Shown piece after piece: positions 51,351 through 60,633 of a DNA stretch of 64,000 bases. Location: positions 248,001 to 312,000 of the forward strand of contig NZ_LMQI01000004.1 in NCBI RefSeq assembly GCF_001424125.1, read 5' to 3'. Below the pieces are notes generated by a model. The model made no database searches and had not been told where the DNA came from. It was given only the letters and a program-made list of their open reading frames with translations. How positions within the stretch are numbered: the stretch's first letter is position 1; each line of letters starts with the position of its first letter. The position numbers were made by a program, and so were the translations under genes. The stretch is from Cellulomonas sp. Leaf395. GTDB taxonomy: Bacteria; Actinomycetota; Actinomycetes; Actinomycetales; Cellulomonadaceae.

Positions 51351-51359
51351 CCGGCGGAC

Positions 51360-53657
51360 CTACCGGGCGATCCGGTGCCGGCGGGCCAGGTGCTCGCCCG
51401 TGAGGGAGTCGGCCACGTGCACCAGCTCGGCGGGCGGTCCGGCGAACACGACCCGCCCGCCGTCGGCACCCGCGCCCGGTCCCAGGTCGAGCACGTGGTC
51501 GGCGCGGGAGATCACGTCGAGGTTGTGCTCGATGACGATGACGGTGGAGCCCGCGTCGACGAACCGGTCGATGAGCCCGATCAGCCGGTCGACGTCGGAC
51601 ATGTGCAGGCCCGTGGTCGGCTCGTCGAGGACGTAGACGTCGGCCGGGGAGGCCAGCTCGATGGCCAGCTTGAGCCGCTGGCGCTCGCCCCCGGACAGGG
51701 TGGACAGCGGCTGACCGAGCGTCAGGTAGCCGATGCCGACGTCGTCCATCGCGGTCAGGGTCGAGGCGAGGGCCTTCTCCGAGCGCTCGGTGAAGAACTC
51801 CCGAGCCTCCACGACCGACATCTCGAGGACGTCCGCGATGGACCTGTCCCGCAGCGTGTAGCCGAGCACCTCCTCGGTGTACCGGCGCCCGCCGCACACC
51901 TCGCACGTCGACCTCATCGGCTCGAAGTTGCCCAGGTCGGTGTAGATGATGCCGAGCCCGCCACACTCCGGGCAGGCGCCCTCGGAGTTGGCGCTGAACA
52001 GGGCGGGCTTGACCCCGTTGGCCTTGGCGAACAGCTTGCGGATGATGTCGAGCATCCCCGTGTAGGTCGCGGAGTTGGACCGGCGCGAGCCGCGCGTGGT
52101 GGCCTGGTCGACCACGACGACCTCCGGGAACCGCTTGGGCAGGACGCCGCGGATCAGCGAGCTCTTGCCGGAGCCGGCGACGCCGGTGACGACGGTGAGG
52201 ACGCCTCGGGGGATGTCGACGGACACGTCCTGGAGGTTGTGCAGCGTCGCCTTCTGCACGGACAGGGCGCCGGTCGCCGACCGCACGTCTGTCTTGAGCG
52301 GCTGATGGCTGGTCAGGTGGTTCCCGGTCAGGGTGCCCGAGGTCCGCAGCCCGCCGAGGTCGCCCGCGTACACGACCTCACCGCCCGCACCACCGGCGCC
52401 GGGACCCATGTCGATGATGTGGTCCGCGATCTCGATGACCTCGGGCTTGTGCTCGACCACCAGGACCGTGTTGCCCTTGGCCCGGAGCGCGACCAGGAGC
52501 TCGTTCATCCGGTGCACGTCGTGCGGGTGCAACCCGACGGAGGGCTCGTCGAACACGTAGGTGACATCGGTCAGCGCCGAGCCCAGGTGCCGGACCATCT
52601 TGACCCGCTGCGACTCCCCACCGGACAGGCTGGTGCTCTCCCGGCTCAGCGAGAGGTAGCCGAGCCCGATGCGGACCAGCGCGTCGAGCCGGTCCGCCAG
52701 GTCGTCGAGCATCGGCCGGTGCTCGGGGGAGTCGATGCCGCGGATGAAGGGCGCCAGGTCGCTCACCTGCAGGTCCGCACACTCCGCGATGGACCGACCG
52801 GCCACGAGCGAGCCGCGGGCCGCCTCGTTCAGGCGGGATCCCCCGCACGCCGGGCACGCGCCGCGGGTCGAGATGCGCTCGACCGCGGCCCGCATGTGCG
52901 GCTGGAGCTGTTCCGGGTTCTTGGTCAGGTAGAGCCGCTTCAGCTTGGGGACCAGGGCCTCGTACGTGAGCGACATCCCGGAGACCGCGACCTTGGCGCC
53001 CTTCCTCGGCGCCTCGTCTGGCCCGTAGAGGAGCAGCTGGCGCTGCTCGGGCGTGAACGACCCCACCGGCTGGTCGACCGGGTAGAACCCGCACTCGGCG
53101 TAGACCTTCCAGTACCAGGAGTCGACCTGGAAGTTCGGGAACTCGATCGCACCCTCCAGCAGCGACTTCCCCGGGTCGACGAGGGCGTCCTCGTCGATGG
53201 CCGCCACGTTGCCGATGCCCTCGCACTCGGGGCACATGCCGCGGGGGTCGTTGAACGAGAACGCGATGGGGGTCCCCAGGTTCGGCTGTCCCATGCGGGA
53301 CCACACCCGGCGCATCCCGGCGTAGGTGTCGGTCGCGGTGCCCACGGTCGAGCGCGACGACCCGCCCATCGGCTGCTGGTCCACGACGATCGACGCGGTC
53401 AGCCCGGTGAGCTCGTCGGCCTCCGGCTGCGGCGACTGCGGCAGGAAGTTCTGGATGAACGCCGAGTGCGTCTCGTTCAGCAGGCGCTGGCTCTCGGCCG
53501 CGATCGTGTCGAACGCCAACGACGACTTGCCCGAGCCGGACACCCCCGTGAAGACGGTGATCTGGCGCTTGGGCACGTCGACGTCGACGCCCTTGAGGTT
53601 GTTCTCCCGACCACCGCGGATCCGGATCGCGTCGTGCACAGAGGGTCCCTTCGTCAT
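51360..53657 (-). CDS. UvrA-like ABC ATPase of a drug-resistance operon
   Basis: A 765-aa twin ABC protein of the UvrA family. Walker A sites GVSGSGKS (38-45) and GVAGSGKS (about 493-500), signatures [11 protein letters not shown] and [11 protein letters not shown], and zinc-finger cysteines (CPECEG, CPACGG; CPECGG and CEVCGG). Full UvrA has ~950 residues; this shorter form lacks much of the insertion that binds UvrB and is the class found beside antibiotic exporters (DrrC-like), where it protects DNA. It is translated after the DrrB-like permease (ATGA overlap). Confidence 0.9.
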   Translation of the reverse strand: MTKGPSVHDAIRIRGGRENNLKGVDVDVPKRQITVFTGVSGSGKSSLAFDTIAAESQRLLNETHSAFIQNFLPQSPQPEADELTGLTASIVVDQQPMGGSSRSTVGTATDTYAGMRRVWSRMGQPNLGTPIAFSFNDPRGMCPECEGIGNVAAIDEDALVDPGKSLLEGAIEFPNFQVDSWYWKVYAECGFYPVDQPVGSFTPEQRQLLLYGPDEAPRKGAKVAVSGMSLTYEALVPKLKRLYLTKNPEQLQPHMRAAVERISTRGACPACGGSRLNEAARGSLVAGRSIAECADLQVSDLAPFIRGIDSPEHRPMLDDLADRLDALVRIGLGYLSLSRESTSLSGGESQRVKMVRHLGSALTDVTYVFDEPSVGLHPHDVHRMNELLVALRAKGNTVLVVEHKPEVIEIADHIIDMGPGAGGAGGEVVYAGDLGGLRTSGTLTGNHLTSHQPLKTDVRSATGALSVQKATLHNLQDVSVDIPRGVLTVVTGVAGSGKSSLIRGVLPKRFPEVVVVDQATTRGSRRSNSATYTGMLDIIRKLFAKANGVKPALFSANSEGACPECGGLGIIYTDLGNFEPMRSTCEVCGGRRYTEEVLGYTLRDRSIADVLEMSVVEAREFFTERSEKALASTLTAMDDVGIGYLTLGQPLSTLSGGERQRLKLAIELASPADVYVLDEPTTGLHMSDVDRLIGLIDRFVDAGSTVIVIEHNLDVISRADHVLDLGPGAGADGGRVVFAGPPAELVHVADSLTGEHLARRHRIAR

Positions 53658-54430
53658 CGGCCCAGGTGCGCCCAGCGCCGCACGGCCAGTGTCGCAAAGA
53701 CCGCCGACAGGACGACCGGCCAGACGACGGCCAGCAGCACCACGTTCTCCGACGCCCACCCGCTCGCGGCCACGGTCGGGTTGCCGAACAGCTCGCGCGT
53801 CGCCGCGACGGTCGCGGTGACCGGGTTCCACGCGGACAGCGTCTCCAACCAGCCGGGCATCGTCGAGATCGGCACGAACGCGTTCGACAGGAAGACGAAA
53901 GGCCACACCAGGATCTGGACCGCCATCACGCCGCCCTGTCCCCGGAATACCAGCCCGAGGTAGATGCCGACCCAGAGGAACGCGAACCGCAGGAGCAGGA
54001 GCAGCGCCACGGCGGCCAGAGCGTTGCCGATCCCCTCGTGGATGCGCCACCCGATCACGAGCCCGGCGACGAGCAGCACGGCCAGGCCGACGACGCTCGC
54101 GAGCATGTCCGCGGTCGACCGGCCGAGGAGCACTGCGCCGCGGGACATCGGCAGTGACCGGAACCGGTCGGTCACGCCCCGCTGCACGTCCTGCGACACG
54201 GCCGTCATGGTGCTCTCGAGCCCGAACGCCATAGTCACGGCGAGCATGCCGGGGAAGAGGAACTCGATGTAGCCGCCGGGCACGTCGATCGCGCCGCCGA
54301 GCAGGAAGCCGAACATCAGCAGCAGCAGGATCGGGAACGCGAGCCCGATGAGCACGTCCCACGGCTGGCGCCGCCAGTGCCCGAGGTCGCGCAGGGTCAC
54401 AGTCCACGAGTCACGCAGGGCCCAGGTCAT
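53654..54430 (-). CDS. ABC-2 permease, DrrB-like
   Basis: A 258-aa permease with six helices. TLRDLGHWRRQPWDVLIGLAFPILLLLMFGFLLGG is the typical ABC-2/DrrB opening, and FPGMLAVTMAFGLESTMTAVSQDVQRGVTDRFRSLPMSRGAVLLGR the coupling loop. It exports hydrophobic antibiotics in the family. ATGA overlaps on both sides couple it to the ATPase and UvrA-like genes. Confidence 0.92.
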   Translation of the reverse strand: MTWALRDSWTVTLRDLGHWRRQPWDVLIGLAFPILLLLMFGFLLGGAIDVPGGYIEFLFPGMLAVTMAFGLESTMTAVSQDVQRGVTDRFRSLPMSRGAVLLGRSTADMLASVVGLAVLLVAGLVIGWRIHEGIGNALAAVALLLLLRFAFLWVGIYLGLVFRGQGGVMAVQILVWPFVFLSNAFVPISTMPGWLETLSAWNPVTATVAATRELFGNPTVAASGWASENVVLLAVVWPVVLSAVFATLAVRRWAHLGR

Positions 54431-55365
54431 GAGGCCTCCTTCGTCGAGCCGGTCAGGTGCAGGAACACTTCGTCGAGTGTGGGTCGGCGCAGGATCACGT
54501 CGTCGACGACGATCCCGGCGTCGTCGAGGGTGCGGACCACGTGCGTGAGCGCGGCCACGCGGTCGGTGACCGTCGCGGTGACCCGGCGGCCGTCGAGGTC
54601 GACCTCCGTGTCCCCCGCGACCGCCCGCAGCGCGGTCTGCGCAGCCGGCAGGTCGGCCTCGTCGCGCACGACGACGTCGAGCCGGTCCTGCCCGATCGAC
54701 GCCTTGAGCGCGTCCGGCGTCCCCTCGGCTGCGACCCGGCCGTGGTTGAGCACCGTGACTTGCGACGCCAGCTGGTCCACCTCCTCGAGGTACTGCGTGG
54801 TGAGCAGGACCGCGGTGCCACCCGCCACGAGCGCGCGCACCGCCTGCCAGACCTCACGTCGACCGCCCGGGTCGAGGCCCGTGGTCGGCTCGTCGAGCAG
54901 CAGCACCGTCGGATCGAGCACCAGCCCGGCGGCGAGGTCGAGCCGTCGTCGCATGCCGCCGGAGTAGGTGGACACGGAGCGGTCGGCCGCGTCGAGCAGG
55001 TCGAACTGCTCGAGCAGCTCGTCGGCTCGGTGTCGCGCCTGCCGCGTGCCCAGGTGGGAGAGCCGGCCGAACATCACGAGGTTGTCCCGGCCGCCGAGGA
55101 TCTCGTCGACGGCCGCGTGCTGCCCGACGAGCCCGAGGTGCCGACGCACCTGCGCGGACTGCGTGACCACGTCGTAGCCGGCGACGCTCGCCGTGCCACC
55201 GTGCGGGTCGAGCAGCGTGGAGAGGATCCGCACGGCGGTCGTCTTGCCGGCGCCGTTCGGGCCGAGCAGCCCGTGCACCGTGCCCGGCTCCACCGAGAGG
55301 TCGAGGCCGTCGAGGACCGTCGTCTCGCCGTACCTGCGGGTGAGTCCTGTCGCGCGGATGGCCAT
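54427..55365 (-). CDS. ABC ATPase, DrrA-like
   Basis: A 312-aa ATPase of the daunorubicin-resistance type. Walker A GPNGAGKT (35-42), signature STYSGGMRRRLDLAAGL, Walker [17 protein letters not shown], and a C-terminal ~90-residue domain ending RRPTLDEVFLHLTG, the DrrA-CTD signature. First gene of the drrA-drrB-uvrA-like operon. Confidence 0.93.
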   Translation of the reverse strand: MAIRATGLTRRYGETTVLDGLDLSVEPGTVHGLLGPNGAGKTTAVRILSTLLDPHGGTASVAGYDVVTQSAQVRRHLGLVGQHAAVDEILGGRDNLVMFGRLSHLGTRQARHRADELLEQFDLLDAADRSVSTYSGGMRRRLDLAAGLVLDPTVLLLDEPTTGLDPGGRREVWQAVRALVAGGTAVLLTTQYLEEVDQLASQVTVLNHGRVAAEGTPDALKASIGQDRLDVVVRDEADLPAAQTALRAVAGDTEVDLDGRRVTATVTDRVAALTHVVRTLDDAGIVVDDVILRRPTLDEVFLHLTGSTKEAS

Positions 55366-55383
55366 GCGTCCTCCCGAGGGCTA

Positions 55384-55400
55384 GTCGTACAGTGTACGAC
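55384..55400. promoter_or_regulatory. TetR operator between the regulator and the drr operon
   Basis: GTCGTACAGTGTACGAC is a perfect 8-1-8 palindrome in the 76-base divergent gap. It covers the likely promoter of the drr operon, whose start lies 19 bases away. Confidence 0.85.
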
Positions 55401-55441
55401 AAGAACGATGCGAGCCGCCAGGTTGTTCCCGACGGGAGAGG

Positions 55442-56221
55442 ATGAGCGTCATGACGGAGATCACGGGCACCGGCGACCCGGCCCGCAGCCTGTCCTTGCT
55501 GTGGCGGCTGGTGGAGCCGTCGCCGCGTGGCCGGGGCGCCGAGGCGGGCCTGTCCGTCGACCGCGTGGTGGACGCCGCGATCGCGCTCGCGGATGCCGAG
55601 GGCCTCGGCGCGCTCTCGATGCGACGCCTGGCCACCGACCTCGGCGTCGGCGCGATGACCCTCTACACCTACGTCCCCGCCAAGGCCGAGCTGCTCGACC
55701 TCATGGTCGACAGCGCGCTCGGGGAGTTCCCTTCGCTCTACGCCCCGGCCGCCGATGACTGGCGCGCCCGGCTCGAGGCCGTCGCGCGCGCCAGCTGGTC
55801 CACGTACGAGCGGCACCCCTGGCTCCTGAACGTCGCCGCCTCCGGTCGCCCGCCGCTGGGACCCGGCGTGCTCACCAAGTACGAGCTGGGACTGCAGGCG
55901 GTGGACGGCACGGGCCTCGACGAGGTCGCGATGGACGCCGTGTTCACCCTGATCGAGGGCTTCGTCGCCGGGACCGCGCGCGGCGTGGTCGAGCAGGTCG
56001 CCGCCCAGCAGGCCACCGGGATCACCGAGGCCGAGTGGTGGGAGGCGACGGCCCCCGTGCTCGACCGCGTCTACGACCCTGAGCGGTTCCCCACGGTGAC
56101 GCGCGTCGGACCTGTCGCCGGCGAGGCGCAGCAGGCGGCCTACGACCCCCGCCGCGCGTTCGAGTTCGGGCTCGCCCGGCTGCTCGACGGGGTGGCGGTC
56201 CTGGTCGACGGCGCAGCGTGA
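55442..56221 (+). CDS. TetR-family regulator (TetR_C_1 type)
   Basis: A 259-aa repressor. DNA-binding part: DRVVDAAIALADAEGLGALSMRRLATDLGVGAMTLYTYVPAKAELLDLMVDS. The long C-terminal domain (WRARLEAVARASWSTYERHPWLLNV) is the tetracycline-repressor type. It is divergent from the drr operon and most likely represses it until the drug binds. Confidence 0.92.
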   Translation: MSVMTEITGTGDPARSLSLLWRLVEPSPRGRGAEAGLSVDRVVDAAIALADAEGLGALSMRRLATDLGVGAMTLYTYVPAKAELLDLMVDSALGEFPSLYAPAADDWRARLEAVARASWSTYERHPWLLNVAASGRPPLGPGVLTKYELGLQAVDGTGLDEVAMDAVFTLIEGFVAGTARGVVEQVAAQQATGITEAEWWEATAPVLDRVYDPERFPTVTRVGPVAGEAQQAAYDPRRAFEFGLARLLDGVAVLVDGAA

Positions 56222-56283
56222 GCGTCGGCTCGCCGATCCGGAGCGGAACCGCCCGACAAGTCCCCGTGCCCTAGTCTCTGCGC

Positions 56284-56544
56284 ATGCTCATCCTCGGACT
56301 GATCCTGTTCGGCATGCTCATCGGTGCGCTCGCCCAGCTGATCCTCGGCCGGAATCGCGGCCGGATCGACTGGACGATGGCGATCATCGCCGGGCTCGTC
56401 GGTTCCTTCGTCGGCGGTCTGCTGGCCAGCCTCCTGACCGGTCACGGGCTCGAGCTGCACGCCAGCGGCATCATCGGCTCCATCGTCGGCGCGATCATCG
56501 TGACCGCGATCTGGCGCTACGCCAGCGGCCGCACCAAGGCCTGA
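56284..56544 (+). CDS. GlsB/YeaQ/YmgE-family small membrane protein
   Basis: An 86-aa protein with three helices: ILGLILFGMLIGALAQLILG, WTMAIIAGLVGSFVGGLLASLL, and ASGIIGSIVGAIIVTAIWRYASGR. The Gly-rich pattern is typical of transglycosylase-associated stress proteins. TAGTCT (56272-56277) is six bases before ATG 56284. Confidence 0.85.
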   Translation: MLILGLILFGMLIGALAQLILGRNRGRIDWTMAIIAGLVGSFVGGLLASLLTGHGLELHASGIIGSIVGAIIVTAIWRYASGRTKA

Positions 56545-56557
56545 CGCGCCCGGACGC

Positions 56558-56631
56558 CGAGAACGGCAGCTCCCCACGAGCGAGGCAGTTCCGACCGCCG
56601 CTCTCGCGTGAAGCTGCTGCTCTCGCACGGC
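56558..56631. repeat. Intergenic imperfect hairpin
   Basis: GAGAACGGCAGCTCC near 56559 and GAAGCTGCTGCTCTCGC near 56612 form an imperfect inverted repeat (GCAGCT/AGCTGC, GAGCGAG/CTCTCGC) in the gap between two + strand genes. It could be a terminator for the YeaQ-type gene. Confidence 0.35.
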
Positions 56632-56685
56632 GGATGAGGACGTTAGGCCCGCGACTGCGCAGGTTTCTTGCGCGACCGTGGATCC

Positions 56686-57207
56686 ATGACTGCACTCCTC
56701 GTCTTCGAGTCGATGTACGGAAGCACTGCGGCGGTCGCCGCGGCCGTCGCGGCGGGGCTTGCCGAGCTGCGGATCCCGGTCACCGTCTGCGAGGTGGGTG
56801 TGGCAGGGGTCCCGACGCTCGACACCAGACCCAGCCTGCTCGTGGTGGGCGCACCGACCCACCAGCGCGGCCTGCCCACCTCTCGCACTCGGGAGGCGGC
56901 GCGCGCAGACGTCGCCGTGACGGTGTCCCGCGGTGACGGGGTGCGCGAGTGGTTGGACCAGGTGGTCGGGCAGGCGTCGGGGCAGGCTGTCGCCGTCTTC
57001 GACACCGCGCTCCCGGGCCGGCTCGCGGGGTCGGCCGCGCACGCCATCGGCAAGCGGCTCACCCGGGCGGGGGCGGAGCTCGTCATGCCGCCCGAGTCGT
57101 TCACCGTCACCGGTCGCACCAGCGGTCTGCTGCCCGACGAGCTCGAGGAGGCGCGATCGTGGGGCCGAAGCCTTGCGCTGTTCGCCGCCGCGGTCGGCGC
57201 CCGATGA
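56686..57207 (+). CDS. Flavodoxin-like protein
   Basis: A 173-aa flavodoxin-fold protein. LLVFESMYGSTAAVAAAVAAGL is the FMN phosphate-binding loop, LLVVGAPTHQRGLPTSRTREAA the second FMN loop, and VFDTALPGRLAGSAAHAIGKRL the third. It probably carries electrons. ATG 56686 places the first strand correctly. Confidence 0.85.
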   Translation: MTALLVFESMYGSTAAVAAAVAAGLAELRIPVTVCEVGVAGVPTLDTRPSLLVVGAPTHQRGLPTSRTREAARADVAVTVSRGDGVREWLDQVVGQASGQAVAVFDTALPGRLAGSAAHAIGKRLTRAGAELVMPPESFTVTGRTSGLLPDELEEARSWGRSLALFAAAVGAR

Positions 57208-57247
57208 CCCCTGGGCCCGGTCGATAGTCCCGTCCACGGGGGGGCAG

Positions 57248-57451
57248 TCAGGCCTCTCGGCGCAGCAGGTCGCCCGGCTGGCACTCCAGCACCTCGCACA
57301 GGGCCTCGAGCGTGGTGAACCGGACCGCCTTGGCGCGCCCGTTCTTCAGCACCGCGAGGTTGGCGGGCGTGATCCCGACCCGGTCGGCCAGCTCTCCGAC
57401 GGACATCTTGCGGCGAGCGAGCATGACGTCGACGTCCACGACGATCGGCAT
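57248..57451 (-). CDS. XRE-family helix-turn-helix regulator (YozG-like)
   Basis: A 67-aa Cro/CI-type protein: MLARRKMSVGELADRVGITPANLAVLKNGRAKAVRFTTLEALCEVLECQPGDLL. It always travels with a DUF2975 membrane protein in this arrangement. Its ATG overlaps the DUF2975 stop (TGATG). It likely binds the palindrome upstream of the pair. Confidence 0.92.
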   Translation of the reverse strand: MPIVVDVDVMLARRKMSVGELADRVGITPANLAVLKNGRAKAVRFTTLEALCEVLECQPGDLLRREA

Positions 57452-57948
57452 CAGATCACCTCGTCGAGCTCGGCGCGCAGGGTGGTCGCCGTGGTGTCGA
57501 GCGCCACGGCCTTGGCCAGCAGCACGCGCAGCACGAGCACCAGCAGGGCGATGCCGGCCGTGCCCATGCCGCCGATCACGATGAGCAGGACGATCCCGGG
57601 TGCGACCGCCTCGCCGGGCGCCAGGAGGAACGACAGGACCATCGCGAGCAGGGTCATCGCCACGGCCGAGCCGATGATGACGTCGACGTACCGGAACGCG
57701 GCGGCGCTGAACACGGTGTCTCGTCGCACCATCGTGAGCAGCTGCCAGATGCAGACCAGGGCGACCTGCACGGCCAGCACGCCGAGGAACAGGACGATCA
57801 CGATGGGCCACCGCAGGTGGGCGAACTCGGCGCCGCCGTCGTCGATGTCGCGGCCGATGGCGGGGATGATCATGCCCTGCACCACCAGCAGGCCGGCGAA
57901 CATCAGCGCGATCACCGCCCGGAGGGCGAGGATGGCCAGTCGGCCCAT
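57451..57948 (-). CDS. DUF2975 membrane protein
   Basis: A 165-aa protein with four helices (AILALRAVIALMFAGLLVVQG; WPIVIVLFLGVLAVQVALVC; IIGSAVAMTLLAMVLSFLL; GIVLLIVIGGMGTAGIALLVLVLRVLL). AGGAGCT before ATG 57948 sets the start, and the longer in-frame version runs through the operator. Function unknown; thought to act with its XRE partner. Confidence 0.88.
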   Translation of the reverse strand: MGRLAILALRAVIALMFAGLLVVQGMIIPAIGRDIDDGGAEFAHLRWPIVIVLFLGVLAVQVALVCIWQLLTMVRRDTVFSAAAFRYVDVIIGSAVAMTLLAMVLSFLLAPGEAVAPGIVLLIVIGGMGTAGIALLVLVLRVLLAKAVALDTTATTLRAELDEVI

Positions 57949-57978
57949 GGTGGAGCTCCTTCGAAGCGACCTATTGAT

Positions 57979-58000
57979 TAACGATAGAAAACTATCGTTA
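57979..58000 (-). promoter_or_regulatory. Palindromic operator of the DUF2975-XRE operon
   Basis: TAACGATAG (57979-57987) and CTATCGTTA (57992-58000) are exact inverse arms with an AAAA spacer, 31 bases before the DUF2975 start. This AT-rich perfect dyad in a GC-rich genome is a strong candidate binding site of the XRE protein. Confidence 0.8.
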
Positions 58001-58047
58001 TACGACCCAGGTGGCAAGCCTGTGACGCGATCGCAGCGTTCGGCCGG

Positions 58048-58764
58048 TCAGGCGTCCCGTCGGCGCAGGACCACGACGGCGGCGACGAGCAGGGCGACGG
58101 CAAAGCCGCCGAACACGGCGGCATGCTCGAAGGCCTCGACGGCGGGGGTGCCCACGGACGTCGCCTCGGACGCGTTGATGAACGGCAGCAGCGAGGCGAG
58201 CGTGTTCGACGGGAAGACCGACAGGAGCCCGATCTCGACGATGTAGGCCACAGCGACCGGCACCAGGAACCCGGCGACCTGGCTGCGGGTGAGTGCGGCG
58301 ACCGAGAAGCCGATCACGCCCCAGGACACGAGCACGAGAGCAGAGCGCGTGCCGAGCCCGAGCCACTCACCGCCGAAGCCGGTGCCCCCGGCAGCCACGC
58401 TGATCACGGCGGTGTCCACGCCGGTGCACACGATGCTCAGGGCGACGAGCAGCGCGACGACGACCCCGACCTTCGCCAGGACGATGTCCGTGCGTCGGGG
58501 GAAGGCTGTGTAGAGCGCGCGCAGGGTGTTCCAGCGGAGCTCGGCCCCGATCGCGGACGCCCCGATGGCAGCCGCGAGCACGCCTCCGGCGGTGAGGTGG
58601 TTCACGGCGCCGAGCGGGAAGTCGTCGGCAGTGACCTCGCCCCTCAGGAGGTTCAGGGTCGTCGCGAGCCCGACCAGGAAGATCAGACCCAGCAGGATCC
58701 AGGTGGACCACACCGACGTCACCCGTCGGACCTCGAAGAGGAGTGCTCGGCGCATGCCCGCCAT
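58048..58764 (-). CDS. ABC transporter permease
   Basis: A 238-aa ABC-2-like permease with six helices (TWILLGLIFLVGLATTLNLL; LTAGGVLAAAIGASAIGAEL; VVVALLVALSIVCTGVDTAVIS; GFAVALLVAAVVVLRRRDA). Follows its ATPase: ATG 58764 touches that gene's stop (TGATG), and GTG 58767 is an alternative. Confidence 0.87.
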   Translation of the reverse strand: MAGMRRALLFEVRRVTSVWSTWILLGLIFLVGLATTLNLLRGEVTADDFPLGAVNHLTAGGVLAAAIGASAIGAELRWNTLRALYTAFPRRTDIVLAKVGVVVALLVALSIVCTGVDTAVISVAAGGTGFGGEWLGLGTRSALVLVSWGVIGFSVAALTRSQVAGFLVPVAVAYIVEIGLLSVFPSNTLASLLPFINASEATSVGTPAVEAFEHAAVFGGFAVALLVAAVVVLRRRDA

Positions 58765-59675
58765 CACGCGACCTCCCCACCGGTGTACTCCTGCGCGTCA
58801 CGGGTCAGGTCGATGAACGCCTGCTCGAGGGAGGCGTTCCGGGCGACCAGCTCGCGGACCGGCTGCCCGGTCTCGTGCACCAGCAGCCCCACCTGCTCGG
58901 TCGACGCCCCCGTCACCACCACGCCGTCAGGCCCCTCGGACACCGCGGCGAGGCCGGCGCGTGTGGCGGCGCTCAGCACCGCTGCGGTGTCCGCCACCCG
59001 CACGAGGACCTGGCTGGACGCGCTGCGGTCGACGAAGTCGGCCACCGACTGGTCGGCCAGGACCGTGCCCCGCCCGATGACCACCACGTGGTCGGCCATG
59101 AGCTGCATCTCCGGGAGCAGGTGGCTGGACACGAAGACGGTGTGCCCGGCGTGGGCGTACGCGCGCAGGAACTCCCGCAGCCACTGGATCGACTGCGGGT
59201 CCAGCCCGTTCGAGGGCTCGTCGAGCATCAGGACGTCCGGCTCGGCGAGGATCGCCGTCGCCAGACCGACCCGCTGGGCCATCCCGAGCGAGAACCCGCC
59301 CGGAGAGTCGTCGGCCACGGAGCCGAGGCCGACGAGGTCGAGGACCTCGGCGACGCGTCGGGCGCCGACCCCGCTGGCCGCCGCGTGCATCATCAGGTGC
59401 CGACGGACGGTCCGCTTCGGGTGGAAGGCCTTGGCGTCGAGGTGCGCCCCGACCGCGCGGGCGGGGATCGGCAGGTCGCGCAGCTGTTGCCCGTCCCACT
59501 CGGTGCGGCCGTCGCCGCGGTCGAGGCCCAGCATCAGGCGCATCGTCGTGGACTTGCCGGACCCGTTCGGACCCAGGAAGCCGGTCAGGCGACCGGGCCG
59601 CAGGGTGAAGCTCACGTCGTCGACGGCCCTCTTGCGCCCGTACGTCCGACCTAGACCTGCCGTGGTGACGATCAT
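58764..59675 (-). CDS. ABC transporter ATP-binding protein
   Basis: A 303-aa exporter-type ATPase. Walker A GPNGSGKST, signature FSLGMAQRVGLATAIL, Walker B LMLDEPSNGLDPQS, H-loop FVSSHLLPEM. It pairs with the downstream permease and is preceded by a CPBP protease gene with an ATGA overlap, a trio seen in bacteriocin-type self-protection operons. Confidence 0.92.
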   Translation of the reverse strand: MIVTTAGLGRTYGRKRAVDDVSFTLRPGRLTGFLGPNGSGKSTTMRLMLGLDRGDGRTEWDGQQLRDLPIPARAVGAHLDAKAFHPKRTVRRHLMMHAAASGVGARRVAEVLDLVGLGSVADDSPGGFSLGMAQRVGLATAILAEPDVLMLDEPSNGLDPQSIQWLREFLRAYAHAGHTVFVSSHLLPEMQLMADHVVVIGRGTVLADQSVADFVDRSASSQVLVRVADTAAVLSAATRAGLAAVSEGPDGVVVTGASTEQVGLLVHETGQPVRELVARNASLEQAFIDLTRDAQEYTGGEVA

Positions 59676-60514
59676 GCGACGGCGGCCTCTCCGCTGCGCT
59701 GGACACGGCCGCGGACGAAGATCAGCCCGACGATCGCGATCAGGATGAAGATCATGTTGGACGGCCCGGCGAGCGTGAGGAGCTCGCTCTGCGGGCCCGA
59801 GTGCGCCTCGTCGATGCCGCCGGTCGCCAGGAACAGCGTCGGGTCGTAGAGGCCGTGGATGAGCATCGGCCAGATCAGGTTCCCGGTCACCCGGAGCGTC
59901 AGGTACATGCAGATGCCGAACCCGAAGGCGAAGACCACGGTCAGCGCGACGGTGAGGATCTCCTGGCCGCCCAGGATGTTCGAGGCGTGCAGCAGGCCGA
60001 AGATCAGCGACGAGACCACCATCACCACCCACTCGGACTTCCCCGCGTCACGCAGCATCTTCACCGCGATGCCGCGCGTGAGGATCTCCTCGACGAACCC
60101 GACGAGCAGGCCGGACACGAAGGTGATCGCGACGACCCCGGCCGCGTACGAGGCGTAGTCGATGCCGAGCAGCCGCAGCACGATGGAGGCGACGACGGCG
60201 ACCGGTGCGAGCCACATCCACCACCGGCCGCCGATCGGCTGGCGCGCGAACAGGGCCGGGAACCAGTGCAGGGACGCGACGAACGCGATCAGCACGACAG
60301 CGCCGATGGCGAGCGGGAGGAACAGACCGAAGAACACGCTCTGGGGGGTCGCGAACAGGTCCTCGGCGTCGACCTGGTCACCGAACAGGGCGCCGACGAG
60401 CCGGCCACCGAGCAGGTAGAGGACCAGGTACACGACGGCGACGAGCACCGCCCGCCACCACCCGCCACGGTTCCAGAAGGAGCTCCAGCCGGACGTGGAG
60501 GCGGTCTCTGTCAC
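59672..60514 (-). CDS. CPBP-family intramembrane metalloprotease
   Basis: A 280-aa membrane protein with eight or so helices. The metal-site motifs of the CPBP/CAAX-like group are present: EE-x3-R at E142-E143...R147 (FVEEILTRG), F-x3-H at FGLLH (H176), and H220 in the last motif (MLIHGLYD). GTG 60514 follows AGGAG. First gene of an operon with an ABC exporter. Confidence 0.9.
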   Translation of the reverse strand: MTETASTSGWSSFWNRGGWWRAVLVAVVYLVLYLLGGRLVGALFGDQVDAEDLFATPQSVFFGLFLPLAIGAVVLIAFVASLHWFPALFARQPIGGRWWMWLAPVAVVASIVLRLLGIDYASYAAGVVAITFVSGLLVGFVEEILTRGIAVKMLRDAGKSEWVVMVVSSLIFGLLHASNILGGQEILTVALTVVFAFGFGICMYLTLRVTGNLIWPMLIHGLYDPTLFLATGGIDEAHSGPQSELLTLAGPSNMIFILIAIVGLIFVRGRVQRSGEAAVA

Positions 60515-60633
60515 TGATGGCTCCTGTCGCGAGGACTCGACGTGGCGGAGCGCCACTGGAAGCCACGATGACCGAAGCCGGGCGGGGTCGCACCCGGGGG
60601 GCGCAGGACCCGGCGAAGGTCACACCGCCCAGG

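Noticed and set aside
51360..53657. Housekeeping DNA-repair uvrA
   Set aside because: At 765 residues it is too short for UvrA and sits in a drug-exporter operon, so the resistance-type UvrA-like assignment is better.
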